This document shows positions 1 through 7,441 of a stretch of 13,819 bases of DNA, piece by piece (within the stretch, counting starts at the first letter, position 1; every line of letters begins with the position of its first letter). Source of the stretch: Bacillota bacterium (GTDB lineage: Bacteria > Bacillota > Clostridia > Tissierellales > Peptoniphilaceae); contig JAEXBU010000060.1 in assembly GCA_023393815.1 (NCBI GenBank), positions 1-13,819 on the forward strand, in the 5' to 3' direction. The position numbers and the translations under genes were made by a program. The notes below the pieces were generated by a model, which ran no database searches, had not been told where the DNA came from, and saw nothing but the letters and a program-made list of their open reading frames with translations.

Positions 1-1685
1 GCACGGGGATCGCGGGGCTTTCCGCCGCCGGTTTTTTGATAAAAGACGCCCACATGAAACCTGAAAACATCACCTTTTTGGAAAAGGACGAGATTGCCGG
101 GGGCGCTCTGGATGGAAAATTATTGGCCAATGTAAACTATGTAGCAAGAGGGGGACGGGAAACGGGGCACCACTTTGAAGTTCTGTGGGACCTTTTGAGT
201 GTGATTCCCTCTCGAGAAGATCCCGAAATGTCCATTTTGGACGATTTATACTACACCAATTTGGACGATCCCAATTACAGCCATTGTCGCATTACCAAAA
301 ATCGCGGGGAACGGGACGACAACGGAAAATTCAACCTTTCTCCCGATGTCATCAAGGAAATTCTCCATTTGCTCCTGACCCCCGACGAAAAATTGCAGGG
401 AGTTTCCGTAGAAGAAGTTTTTTCCGAAGAATTTTTGGAAACGGATTTTTGGACCTTCTACCGGACCATGTTTGCCTTTGAAAACTGGCATTCCGTGTTG
501 GAATTAAAGCTCTACATTAATCGCTTTATCCACCACGTAGCGGGCCTTCCGGATCTTTCCGCTCTTCAATTCACAAGATACGATCAGTACGAGTCCATCG
601 TCTTACCCATGATGAAGTGGTTGTCGAATAAGGGAGTGAAAACCCAATACAACACGGAAGTTGTGGATGTAGATTTCGACCTGACGGGAAACAAAAAGGT
701 AGCCACAAAAATCATCGCCAAAGACGCCAAAACCGGCGAGGATACATCCATCGATTTAACGGAAAATGACCTCGTGTTCATTACCACCGGATCTTTGGTG
801 GAAGCTTCCGCCTATGGACGAAACGACGTGGCCCCGGACCTGCATATCGATGAAGAAGAAAGTTTCCGCCTATGGAAAAATATTGCAAAAAAATCCCCGG
901 AATTCGGAAAGCCGGAAGTCTTCACTTCCAATGTGGAAAAGACCAACTGGGAATCCGCTACGGTGACGGTAAAGAGCAAGGAAATTGCCGAATACATTGA
1001 AAAAATAACCAAAAGAAGCCCCTACACCGGAAAAGTCGTTACAGGGGGGATTGTTACCGTGCGGGATTCCAAGTGGTTGATGAGTTGGACGATTAACCGT
1101 CAAGGGCAATACATCGGCCAACCGGAAGAGGAAATCGCCGTGTGGGTCTACGGCCTCTTTACCGATGTCGCCGGAGATTACGTCAAAAAACCCATGAAAG
1201 AATGCATTGGGGAAGAAATCGCCAAAGAATGGCTCTATCATATCGGCGTTCCGGAAGAAGATATCGAAAGATTGGCCGAAGAGACGTCGACCGTCCCCGT
1301 CTTTATGCCCTACATCACCGCCCAATTCATGCCCAGAAGTTTCGGGGATCGCCCCTATGTCGTTCCCAAAGACAGCGTCAATTTCGCCTTCCTCGGACAA
1401 TTTGTAGAAACGCTGGATAATCCGGGTAGGGATACGGTCTTTACGACGGAATACTCCGCGCGCTGCGCCATGGAAGCGGTGTACGTTCTCACGGGAGTGG
1501 AAAAGCGCGTGCCGGAAGTCTTCGCCTCTCGCTACGATGTGCGCTATCTCTTGGCAGGCCTGAGCGCGCTCAACGACGGACAAAGACCGGCCGTGAACCT
1601 TCCTCTGGAACAATTGGCTAAAGTTGCCAAAGTTATCGGTGGAACGGAAGTGGAAACGATGCTTAGAGAATTTCATTTACTTTAA
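1..1685 (+). CDS. ohyA: Oleate hydratase (5' end outside window)
   Basis: FAD-dependent hydratase adding water to the cis-9 double bond of oleate-type fatty acids, giving 10-hydroxy acids; in host-associated Gram-positives it detoxifies host unsaturated fatty acids. The frame is open from base 3 to the TAA at 1683-1685, 560 codons. The first visible residues, TGIAGLSAAGFLI, are the inside of the N-terminal Rossmann dinucleotide-binding loop, so roughly 30 residues lie left of the window; a TTG start at 36 would cut the FAD site and is not the real start. Visible family signatures are RGGRE (matching the catalytic Glu region), the FAFENWHS segment, LYINRFIHH with the expected catalytic Tyr, and TRYDQYESI. 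Family members are usually about 560-650 aa, so the C-terminus is complete. A long hairpin terminator follows 58 bases downstream. Identification is firm; substrate range is inferred from the family. Confidence 0.95.
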   Translation, partial: TGIAGLSAAGFLIKDAHMKPENITFLEKDEIAGGALDGKLLANVNYVARGGRETGHHFEVLWDLLSVIPSREDPEMSILDDLYYTNLDDPNYSHCRITKNRGERDDNGKFNLSPDVIKEILHLLLTPDEKLQGVSVEEVFSEEFLETDFWTFYRTMFAFENWHSVLELKLYINRFIHHVAGLPDLSALQFTRYDQYESIVLPMMKWLSNKGVKTQYNTEVVDVDFDLTGNKKVATKIIAKDAKTGEDTSIDLTENDLVFITTGSLVEASAYGRNDVAPDLHIDEEESFRLWKNIAKKSPEFGKPEVFTSNVEKTNWESATVTVKSKEIAEYIEKITKRSPYTGKVVTGGIVTVRDSKWLMSWTINRQGQYIGQPEEEIAVWVYGLFTDVAGDYVKKPMKECIGEEIAKEWLYHIGVPEEDIERLAEETSTVPVFMPYITAQFMPRSFGDRPYVVPKDSVNFAFLGQFVETLDNPGRDTVFTTEYSARCAMEAVYVLTGVEKRVPEVFASRYDVRYLLAGLSALNDGQRPAVNLPLEQLAKVAKVIGGTEVETMLREFHLL

Positions 1686-1743
1686 AGGAGCAATCCTCGG
1701 CGAGCACGGGCAATAGAAAAACCTTTTGTTCAACGAAAGCACG

Positions 1744-1789
1744 GACCCCCAAAAGTTGGATCTGAAATCCGACCTTTGGGGGTCTTTTT
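1744..1789 (+). terminator. Long hairpin terminator after oleate hydratase
   Basis: Arms 1744-1753 (GACCCCCAAA) and 1775-1784 (TTTGGGGGTC) pair perfectly. After one A/C mismatch, 1755-1761 pairs with 1767-1773 with one G-U pair. The loop is only CTGAA (1762-1766), and a run of five T follows (1785-1789). Position and shape fit a Rho-independent terminator for the upstream gene. The stem is unusually long (17 pairs), which may mean it derives from an insertion-sequence end; see findings. Confidence 0.8.
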
Positions 1790-1881
1790 ATGGAAAAGGT
1801 GGAGTGGAAAGCGTCGCGAGTGCGGCGGAGCTTGGATTGGGAGCGGGATACGCTCAAAAAGGTGCGGAAAAGATCCTATGT

Positions 1882-1916
1882 AAAACAAAATCGAGTAAGC
1901 AAATGCCTACTCGATT
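1882..1916 (-). terminator. Terminator of acn-icd-citrate synthase operon
   Basis: On the minus strand, 1916-1908 (AATCGAGTA) pairs perfectly with 1897-1889 (TACTCGATT) around a 10-base loop, followed by a T-rich tail (TTTTGTTTT, complement of 1890-1882). It lies about 40 bases after the citrate synthase stop, as expected for a Rho-independent terminator. Confidence 0.8.
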
Positions 1917-1958
1917 CCGTCTGACGTTCACGGTCGCTATACGACGAGATGGAAATTT

Positions 1959-3317
1959 TTATTTGGTTCGGTCGTCCATGGACAGGTATTTTTTCCTGGA
2001 GTTTAAGTGGACGTAGGCCGGACGGATGATCTTCTTGTCTTGAATTTGTTCCAAACGGTGGGCACACCAACCGGCCATGCGGGCGGTGGCGAAGAGGGGA
2101 GTATACAGATCCCGAGGAATCCCCAACATTTGATAGACGAAACCCGAGTACAAGTCGATGTTGGCGGTGAGGGGATAGTCGGTGCCGTTTCGTTCTTGTA
2201 GGAGCCTACCGCCGATGTCTTCCACCAGGCGGATAAAATTGTATTGGTCGCTGTAGCCCTTTTCTTCGGCGAGGATCTTGGCTTGTTCCTTTAACAGTTC
2301 CGCCCGGGGATCACTCAGGGTGTAGACGGCGTGGCCAATTCCGTAGATCAGGCCCTTTCGATCGAAAGCTTGCCCCCCGAGGATTCGGCGCAGGTAGTCT
2401 TCGATGTCGTTTTCATTGTGCACGTCCCGTACGTTGGAGGCGATGTCGTCGAGCATGGCCGAGCACATTAGGTTGGCGCCGCCGTGGCGCGGCCCTTTCA
2501 AAGAACCCAACGCCGTGACGATGGCGCTGTAGGTATCGGTTCCCGAAGAGGAGACCACGTGGGTGGCGAAGGTGGAGTTGTTCCCGCCGCCGTGTTCTGC
2601 GTGGAGAACGAGCATCAGGTCTAAAATTTTGGCTTCCGCATCGGTGTAGTCGGAATTTTTTCGGATCAGAGACAAAATCATTTCCGCGGTGGACATATCG
2701 CCTTCCGGGTAGTGGATGACCAAGCTGTCCCCGTCGATGTAGTGTTTTTTGGCTTGGTAATTGTACGCCATAATCAGAGGCGTTTTCGCGAGCAGGCAGA
2801 CGCTTTGGCGCAAGACGTTGGCCGTGGAGGTGCCGTCGGGATCCATGTCGTAGGAATACAGACACAGGGTGGAGCGCATCATCTTGTTCATAACGTCGCG
2901 ACCCGGGACTTTCAGGATCGTGTCTTCCAGATAGTTTCGGGGTAAGTGGCGTTCTTTTCGCAAAAGGCCCTTAAAGAAGCTCAATTCCTTTTTCGTAGGA
3001 AGATTTCCTAAGAGCAGAGTGTAGGCCACTTCTTCGAATCCAAAGCGATTGGTTTTGCGGAAATCCTCCACCATGTCTTTGACGGAATAGCCGCGGTAGA
3101 GCAGATCCCCTTCGATAGGGATTTTCTTTCCGTCGACTTTTTCGTAGCCCGTAACGTATCCGATACGGGTGATGCCTACGAGGACGCCGGTGCCGTCGGC
3201 GTCGCGCAGGCCGTGCTTGACATCGTACTTGGCGTAAAGTTCCCGGTTAATCGTGTCCCGTTGCGTAATTTTTTCCGCCAGTTCGTTGAGGCGGTGATCC
3301 ATTATTTGATTGAGCAT
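1959..3317 (-). CDS. gltA: Citrate synthase
   Basis: Condenses acetyl-CoA with oxaloacetate to citrate, the entry step of the oxidative TCA branch; cytosolic. The 452-aa protein has the full set of family catalytic landmarks: HAEHGGGNNS near residues 239-248, PRHGG with His278, GIGHAVY with His329, and NIDLYSG with the catalytic Asp388, followed by the GIPRDLYTPLFATARMAGW segment. The length and the roughly 60-residue N-terminal extension fit the clostridial type of citrate synthase. The start is set by AGGTGA just upstream of ATG 3317. That site overlaps the stop of the isocitrate dehydrogenase gene, which ends 7 nt away, so the two are translationally linked. It is the last gene of a three-gene operon. 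A 2-methylcitrate synthase activity cannot be excluded from sequence, but the aconitase and isocitrate dehydrogenase partners argue for citrate synthase. Confidence 0.96.
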   Translation of the reverse strand: MLNQIMDHRLNELAEKITQRDTINRELYAKYDVKHGLRDADGTGVLVGITRIGYVTGYEKVDGKKIPIEGDLLYRGYSVKDMVEDFRKTNRFGFEEVAYTLLLGNLPTKKELSFFKGLLRKERHLPRNYLEDTILKVPGRDVMNKMMRSTLCLYSYDMDPDGTSTANVLRQSVCLLAKTPLIMAYNYQAKKHYIDGDSLVIHYPEGDMSTAEMILSLIRKNSDYTDAEAKILDLMLVLHAEHGGGNNSTFATHVVSSSGTDTYSAIVTALGSLKGPRHGGANLMCSAMLDDIASNVRDVHNENDIEDYLRRILGGQAFDRKGLIYGIGHAVYTLSDPRAELLKEQAKILAEEKGYSDQYNFIRLVEDIGGRLLQERNGTDYPLTANIDLYSGFVYQMLGIPRDLYTPLFATARMAGWCAHRLEQIQDKKIIRPAYVHLNSRKKYLSMDDRTK

Positions 3318-3324
3318 ACTTCAC

Positions 3325-4317
3325 CTACCATCTTTCTATTAAGGCGCGGACGTAGTCGTCGGTGCGTAAGTTTCCGCCGAGATCCGCCGTGCGGGTAGCG
3401 GGATTGGACAAGACGTCGTGAATGGCGCCGCGAATGCGTCGGGCAAAATCCGCCTCGCCCAAGTCGTCGAGCATGAGACAGGCACTCAGGAGCATGGCCG
3501 TGGGGTTGGCGATACCCTTTCCCTGAATGTCCGGCGCACTGCCGTGGACCGATTCGTAAATGGCCATGTCCTCGCCCTTGTTCATACCTGGGATCATCCC
3601 GAGGCCGCCGATCAGTCCGGCGCCTAAGTCGGAAAGGATATCCCCATATAAGTTTTCCGTGACGATGACGTCGAATTGGGCGGGGTTCATTACCATTTGC
3701 ATGGCCATGTTGTCCACGAGGATTTCTTTCATGGGCAGGGCGTAGTCCTTGGCCACTTTCCGCGCCACGTTTAAAAACAGCCCGTCGGTGGCCTTCATAA
3801 TGTTTGCCTTCGTCACCACGGTCACCGAACGGCGGTGGTGGGCTTCGGCATAGTCGAAGGCGGCGCGTACGATACGTGCCGATTTTTCCCGCGTAATGAT
3901 TTTAATGGAGTGGGCCTCGTCTTCGGAGATCACCTCTTCCACGCCGGCGTACAAGTCTTCGGTATTTTCGCGGAAGAGTACCATGTCCACGTTCTCGAAT
4001 TTGACGGGAAGATCCGCCGCCGGTTTGATGGGGCGAATGTTTTGGTAAAGATCGTACTTTTTTCGAAGTTCCACGTTGAGACTTCGAAAGCCGTGGCCGA
4101 TGGGCGTGGTAATCGGACCCTTTAAGGCGACTTTGTTTTTTTCCAGGGAGCGGAAGAGGGCATCGGGAAGGTAGGTGCCTTCTTTTTCAAAGACCGCCTT
4201 GCCCGCGTTTACCTCTTCGAAGGTGACAGGAACCTTCAGTCCGCGAAAGACGGTCTTCACCGCTTCGGCGATTTCCGGGCCGATGCCGTCTCCGGGAATG
4301 AGTGTGACGGTTTTCAT
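3325..4317 (-). CDS. icd: Isocitrate dehydrogenase, NAD-type
   Basis: Oxidatively decarboxylates isocitrate to 2-oxoglutarate; cytosolic beta-decarboxylating dehydrogenase family. The 330-aa protein begins with LIPGDGIGPEI. It has the isocitrate-binding segment around residues 79-95 (S79, N81, R85, R95), DLYAG with Tyr123, TKANIMK with Lys170, and metal-binding Asp226/Asp230 in NLYGDILSDLGAG. The cofactor loop reads HGSAPDIQGKGIANP; the Asp-Ile at 263-264 is where NADP enzymes such as E. coli Icd carry Lys-Tyr, so NAD is the predicted cofactor. The Ser79 context argues against 3-isopropylmalate dehydrogenase, as do the neighbours. ATG 4317 overlaps the aconitase stop (ATGA), with a GGAGG site at 4330-4326 inside the aconitase gene. 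At 330 aa it is the short form of the family, lacking the extra domain of the 416-aa E. coli enzyme. Confidence 0.94.
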   Translation of the reverse strand: MKTVTLIPGDGIGPEIAEAVKTVFRGLKVPVTFEEVNAGKAVFEKEGTYLPDALFRSLEKNKVALKGPITTPIGHGFRSLNVELRKKYDLYQNIRPIKPAADLPVKFENVDMVLFRENTEDLYAGVEEVISEDEAHSIKIITREKSARIVRAAFDYAEAHHRRSVTVVTKANIMKATDGLFLNVARKVAKDYALPMKEILVDNMAMQMVMNPAQFDVIVTENLYGDILSDLGAGLIGGLGMIPGMNKGEDMAIYESVHGSAPDIQGKGIANPTAMLLSACLMLDDLGEADFARRIRGAIHDVLSNPATRTADLGGNLRTDDYVRALIERW

Positions 4318-6239
4318 TTCGATGCCCTCCGATTCTTCGTGTAGTTTAAATAGCCGCCTTCCAAGAGCATATCTCTTTCCCGCTCGCTAAAGTCGCCGAT
4401 CAACTCGAGGTTGCGGCCGTCGACGTGCAGGGTAAAGGCGCCGCTTTGTACGGAGGCCTTTATATCTTCTATGGCGACGGCATCTTCCTCCGCCAATACA
4501 TCGTAATCGGCGGGGTTTTTAAAGACCAAGGGAAGGATGCCCATGTTGATCAGATTGGATCGGTGAATGCGAGCGAAACTTTTCGCTACGATGGCTTTTA
4601 CGCCTAAATACAAAGGCAGAAGCGCCGCGTGTTCCCGGCTGGAGCCTTGGCCGTAGTTTTCGCCGCCGACGACGATGCCGCCGTCGTGTTTTTCCGCCCG
4701 TTCCTTAAAGTCGTCCACCAAAGTGGAAAACGCGTGTTTGGACAGCTCGGGAATGTTGCTGCGGTAGGGCAAAAGTTTCGCCGTAGAAGGGCAAATGTCG
4801 TCGGTGGTTACATTGTCCCCGGCCTTCAAAAGAACGGTTTTTTCTATTTTATCGTCCAGAGGTCGGGCGATAGGGAATGGTTTAATATTCGGGCCCATCT
4901 TTACGTCCTTGGGTCGATGGGCTTTGTCTTTCGGATAGATCAGGTAATTGGTGGCGTGGTCGTAGGAGGCGGGTTCTTGAATGTCCGACAGATCCACCGA
5001 CGGATCCGGCGTGGTAATGTAGCCGGCAATGGCGGAGGCGGCGCAGGTTTCGGGGCCCGCTAAATAAATCTTTGCATCCTTCGTGCCGCTTCGCCCCTTG
5101 AAGTTTCGGTTAAAGGAACGAAGGCTCACGGCGCCGGATTTCGGCGCTTGCCCCATGCCGATACAGGGGCCGCAGGCGCTTTCCAAGATGCGCGCGCCGG
5201 ATTCGATCATGGTGGCTAGAGCCCCGTTTTTCGATAGGGCCTCTAAAATCGTGGCACTTCCCGGAGAGATGACTAAGCTTACATCTTCGTGAACCTTGTG
5301 TCCCTTCAAGATGCGGGCGACTTTCATCATATCCGTGTAAGAAGAATTGGTGCAGCTGCCGATGGCGACTTGATCCACCTTCACGATGCCGAGGTCCTTC
5401 ACGGTTTCGTATTGATCGGGAAGATGTGGCTTGGCTACGGCGGGTGCAATGGCGGACAGATCCAAGTCCATCACCTCGTCGTAGGTTGCATCGTTTGTAG
5501 CGGCCAGGGGAATATAGGCCTCTTCGCGACCGTGGCGTTTCAAAAAGGCGCGGGTCACCTCGTCGGAAGGGAAGATAGACGTGGTCGCGCCCAGCTCCGC
5601 TCCCATGTTGCAAATGGTGGCCCGATCCGTGACGGAGAGATTTTTCACCCCGTCGCCGGAGTATTCCACGATGTAGCCCGTGCCGCCCTTTACGGTCTTT
5701 TTCCCTAAAATGGCGAGGATCACGTCCTTACCGTTGACGCCCGGATGCAATTTTCCCGAAAGGCGCACGTTTAAGACCTTGGGGACTTTCAAAAAGTAAA
5801 AGCCGCTGGCCATGGCGACGGCTACATCCAGTCCGCCGGCACCGATGGCCAACGAGCCGAGCCCCCCGGCCGTCGGCGTATGGGAGTCGCTGCCGACCAG
5901 CGTCTTGCCCGGAGCGGCAAACTGTTCCAGTTGCACTTGATGACAGATGCCTCCGCCCGGTTTGGAGAAAGCCAAGCCGTACTTGGCCGCCGCCGACTGA
6001 ATAAATTCGTGATCGTCCGGGTTTTCAAAGCCCGTCTGAAGCATATTGTGGTCAATGTAGGCCACGGACAGTTCCGTTTGAATGGCATCGATCCCCATAG
6101 CTTCCAATTGCAAGTAGACCATGGTGCCCGTCGAGTCCTGCGTCAGAGTCTGGTCGATTTTTATTTTTATCTCTTCGCCGGGAGAGAGCGTTCCTTCCAA
6201 TAAGTGGGTTTCCAACAATTGATACGCGATGCTTGCCAT
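4314..6239 (-). CDS. acn: Aconitate hydratase (aconitase)
   Basis: Isomerises citrate to isocitrate through cis-aconitate using a [4Fe-4S] cluster; cytosolic. The three cluster ligands are visible as GSCTNSS (Cys296) and ACGPCIGMG (Cys356, Cys359). The substrate-binding SDSHTPTAGGLG lies near 117-128, and the mobile C-terminal domain carries GENYGQGSSREHAAL near 526-540. The 641-aa size matches the short prokaryotic/mitochondrial-like aconitases rather than the roughly 890-aa AcnA or AcnB. The frame extends upstream to 6287, but ATG 6239 is chosen because AAAGGAGGT sits just before it and the family N-terminus starts there. It is the first gene of the operon and its TGA overlaps the next gene's ATG. 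Like all such clusters it should be oxygen- and iron-sensitive, consistent with an anaerobe. Confidence 0.96.
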   Translation of the reverse strand: MASIAYQLLETHLLEGTLSPGEEIKIKIDQTLTQDSTGTMVYLQLEAMGIDAIQTELSVAYIDHNMLQTGFENPDDHEFIQSAAAKYGLAFSKPGGGICHQVQLEQFAAPGKTLVGSDSHTPTAGGLGSLAIGAGGLDVAVAMASGFYFLKVPKVLNVRLSGKLHPGVNGKDVILAILGKKTVKGGTGYIVEYSGDGVKNLSVTDRATICNMGAELGATTSIFPSDEVTRAFLKRHGREEAYIPLAATNDATYDEVMDLDLSAIAPAVAKPHLPDQYETVKDLGIVKVDQVAIGSCTNSSYTDMMKVARILKGHKVHEDVSLVISPGSATILEALSKNGALATMIESGARILESACGPCIGMGQAPKSGAVSLRSFNRNFKGRSGTKDAKIYLAGPETCAASAIAGYITTPDPSVDLSDIQEPASYDHATNYLIYPKDKAHRPKDVKMGPNIKPFPIARPLDDKIEKTVLLKAGDNVTTDDICPSTAKLLPYRSNIPELSKHAFSTLVDDFKERAEKHDGGIVVGGENYGQGSSREHAALLPLYLGVKAIVAKSFARIHRSNLINMGILPLVFKNPADYDVLAEEDAVAIEDIKASVQSGAFTLHVDGRNLELIGDFSERERDMLLEGGYLNYTKNRRASK

Positions 6240-6315
6240 ACTACCTCCTTTATTGCGGTCAAGGAAACGACAATGCCGTTTTTTCATTCATATAATCGTC
6301 ACTGTCTATCAGTAT

Positions 6316-6350
6316 ATCGTTTTCGCCGCAAAAATGGTAGATCGTTTTCG
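6316..6350. repeat. 10-bp direct repeat in acn leader
   Basis: ATCGTTTTCG occurs at 6316-6325 and again at 6341-6350, 25 bases apart start to start, between the predicted transcription start and the ribosome binding site of the aconitase operon. On the minus strand each reads CGAAAACGAT, resembling half of a LacI/CcpA-family operator with a central CG. An operator role is inference. Confidence 0.5.
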
Positions 6351-6356
6351 AAATAG

Positions 6357-6385
6357 ATTGTATATTTTCGCGGCGGTTTCTGCAA
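6357..6385 (-). promoter_or_regulatory. Predicted sigma-A promoter of acn operon
   Basis: On the minus strand, TTGCAG (6385-6380) and TACAAT (6362-6357) are separated by exactly 17 bases. Transcription would start near 6350, giving a leader of about 110 nt before the aconitase ATG. The promoter lies directly downstream of the hairpin at 6388-6416, which would shield it from PHP-gene read-through. Confidence 0.6.
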
Positions 6386-6387
6386 AC

Positions 6388-6416
6388 AAAAAGACGGCGT
6401 CGCGCGCCGCTTTTTT
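6388..6416. terminator. Bidirectional hairpin terminator
   Basis: AAAAAG, CGGCG, loop TCGCG, CGCCG, CTTTTTT form a GC-rich stem with an A-tract on one side and a T-tract on the other, so it can terminate in both directions. On the minus strand it would end the PHP gene transcript about 120 bases after its stop codon. Confidence 0.65.
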
Positions 6417-6460
6417 AAGGGAGTAAGAAATGAAAATTTTGAAAAGGGGACTTGGCGTTC

Positions 6461-6487
6461 GCCCTATTTCCATTGTGAGTATAGGGC
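6461..6487. repeat. 7-bp inverted repeat GCCCTAT/ATAGGGC
   Basis: Perfect arms at 6461-6467 and 6481-6487 with a 13-base spacer (TTCCATTGTGAGT). No T-tract on either strand, so it is not a normal terminator. It lies between the PHP gene stop and the bidirectional terminator, possibly as an RNA 3'-end structure or a protein site. Confidence 0.4.
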
Positions 6488-6534
6488 AGAAATGTTTTTT
6501 CCGGATGGGCTCTTTGTAAAAAGGAGATAAAGTT

Positions 6535-7332
6535 TTACCCGAGAGGCGCTTCCACGGGGCGCTTGTCTTTAAAATAAGTAACCTCGGTGAAGCCTAAATG
6601 AAGCAGGTAATTTTTTGCCGACGAAAAATCGCGGCCGATGTGCGCCGATTGGTGGGCGTCGGAGGAAAGGCAAATTCGCTTGCCCCCGAGGTCTTTGTAA
6701 AGGACGAGGATGTCTTCCTTGGGATTGCCGTAGGAAAGGCCCTTGTACTTGCCCGCCGTATTGTATTCCACAACCAAATCCTTTTGAATGACATACTCCA
6801 GGACCGCGGCCACCTGCGCCTTGTAAAGGGAAAAGGGCGGAATCGTCGCCTTGTTTCGCACGTAGCGATCCAAATAATCCATGTGGCCCAAAATGTGAAA
6901 GCCCTGGGTGTTTCTTACGGCTTCCAGAAGAGTATCGTAATACCTTGTGTAATAGGGTTGTAAATCCCCGTCCATCTTCGCCAAGGTCATGGCCACGTCC
7001 TCGTCATCCAAGGTGTGCAGGGATCCGATAAAGTAGTCGAAGCGATCGTCGGTCATGGCCTCTTCGATCCAGTCGTTTTTTTTCACATTAAAGCCCATTT
7101 CCGCGCCGATCAGTATCTGGATGCGATCTTTGTAGCGCTCCCTCAAGGGCGATAGGGTTTGAAAGTAGTCGTCGAAATCGAAGGTATTGTCCAGGGGGCC
7201 GTCGACGCGGTCGATGTGATCCGTAAAGGCCACGGCGTCCAGACCGGTTTGTATGGCCGCAAGAATATTGGCTTCGCAATCGGCAGAGGAGTCGAAGGAA
7301 AACAGGCAGTGGGTGTGGGAATCAATAAGCAA
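6535..7332 (-). CDS. PHP-domain phosphoesterase, histidinol-phosphatase (HisJ/HisK)-like
   Basis: A 265-aa metal-dependent phosphoesterase of the PHP family. The metal-binding set of the HisJ-type subfamily is complete: HTH (His6, His8), TDH (Asp38, His39), GAEMG (Glu78), SLHT (His106), GHMDY (His150) and SSDAH (Asp225, His227). The start is a TTG at 7332, preceded by AAAGGAG; no other start leaves the N-terminal HTH motif intact with a ribosome binding site. Length matches B. subtilis-type histidinol phosphatases, which act in histidine biosynthesis, but no other his gene is near, so the substrate is open; PHP proteins of this size also hydrolyse other phosphate esters. It is monocistronic on the minus strand, divergent from the YtxH gene. 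The ribosome binding site can pair with an upstream CCTTT in a small hairpin, which might modulate translation. Confidence 0.85.
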   Translation of the reverse strand: MLIDSHTHCLFSFDSSADCEANILAAIQTGLDAVAFTDHIDRVDGPLDNTFDFDDYFQTLSPLRERYKDRIQILIGAEMGFNVKKNDWIEEAMTDDRFDYFIGSLHTLDDEDVAMTLAKMDGDLQPYYTRYYDTLLEAVRNTQGFHILGHMDYLDRYVRNKATIPPFSLYKAQVAAVLEYVIQKDLVVEYNTAGKYKGLSYGNPKEDILVLYKDLGGKRICLSSDAHQSAHIGRDFSSAKNYLLHLGFTEVTYFKDKRPVEAPLG

Positions 7333-7386
7333 GGGAATCTCCTTTCCGAAAGGGGAGTATGGGAAAATTCAAGAAATGGTGCATAC

Positions 7387-7415
7387 TTCCTCATTTATTT
7401 GGGTACTATTACAAT
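7387..7415 (+). promoter_or_regulatory. Possible promoter of ytxH-DUF948 operon
   Basis: TACAAT at 7410-7415 lies 26 bases before the start codon in an AT-rich stretch. The -35 at the 17-base distance is poor (TTCCTC, 7387-7392). Only the -10 element is convincing. Confidence 0.35.
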
Positions 7416-7441
7416 AATAACTTATAAATTGGAGGTTGACT

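Noticed and set aside
870..1676. 268-codon minus-strand frame opposite oleate hydratase
   Set aside because: Mirror frame of a clear enzyme gene; His/Phe/Arg-rich, no motif.
1726..2016. Frames of 96 and 44 codons on the plus strand between oleate hydratase and citrate synthase
   Set aside because: No ribosome binding site; they start inside or just after the terminator hairpin and the longer one runs into citrate synthase antisense. No recognised family, and no transposase similarity seen.
6240..6287. Upstream in-frame extension of aconitase (start at 6287)
   Set aside because: The extension contains the ribosome binding site AAAGGAGGT for the internal ATG 6239, and family proteins begin there.
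6291..6296. TATAAT on the plus strand upstream of the acn operon
   Set aside because: Lies in the acn leader with no gene downstream on the plus strand before a terminator at 6388-6416; likely chance in an AT-rich leader.
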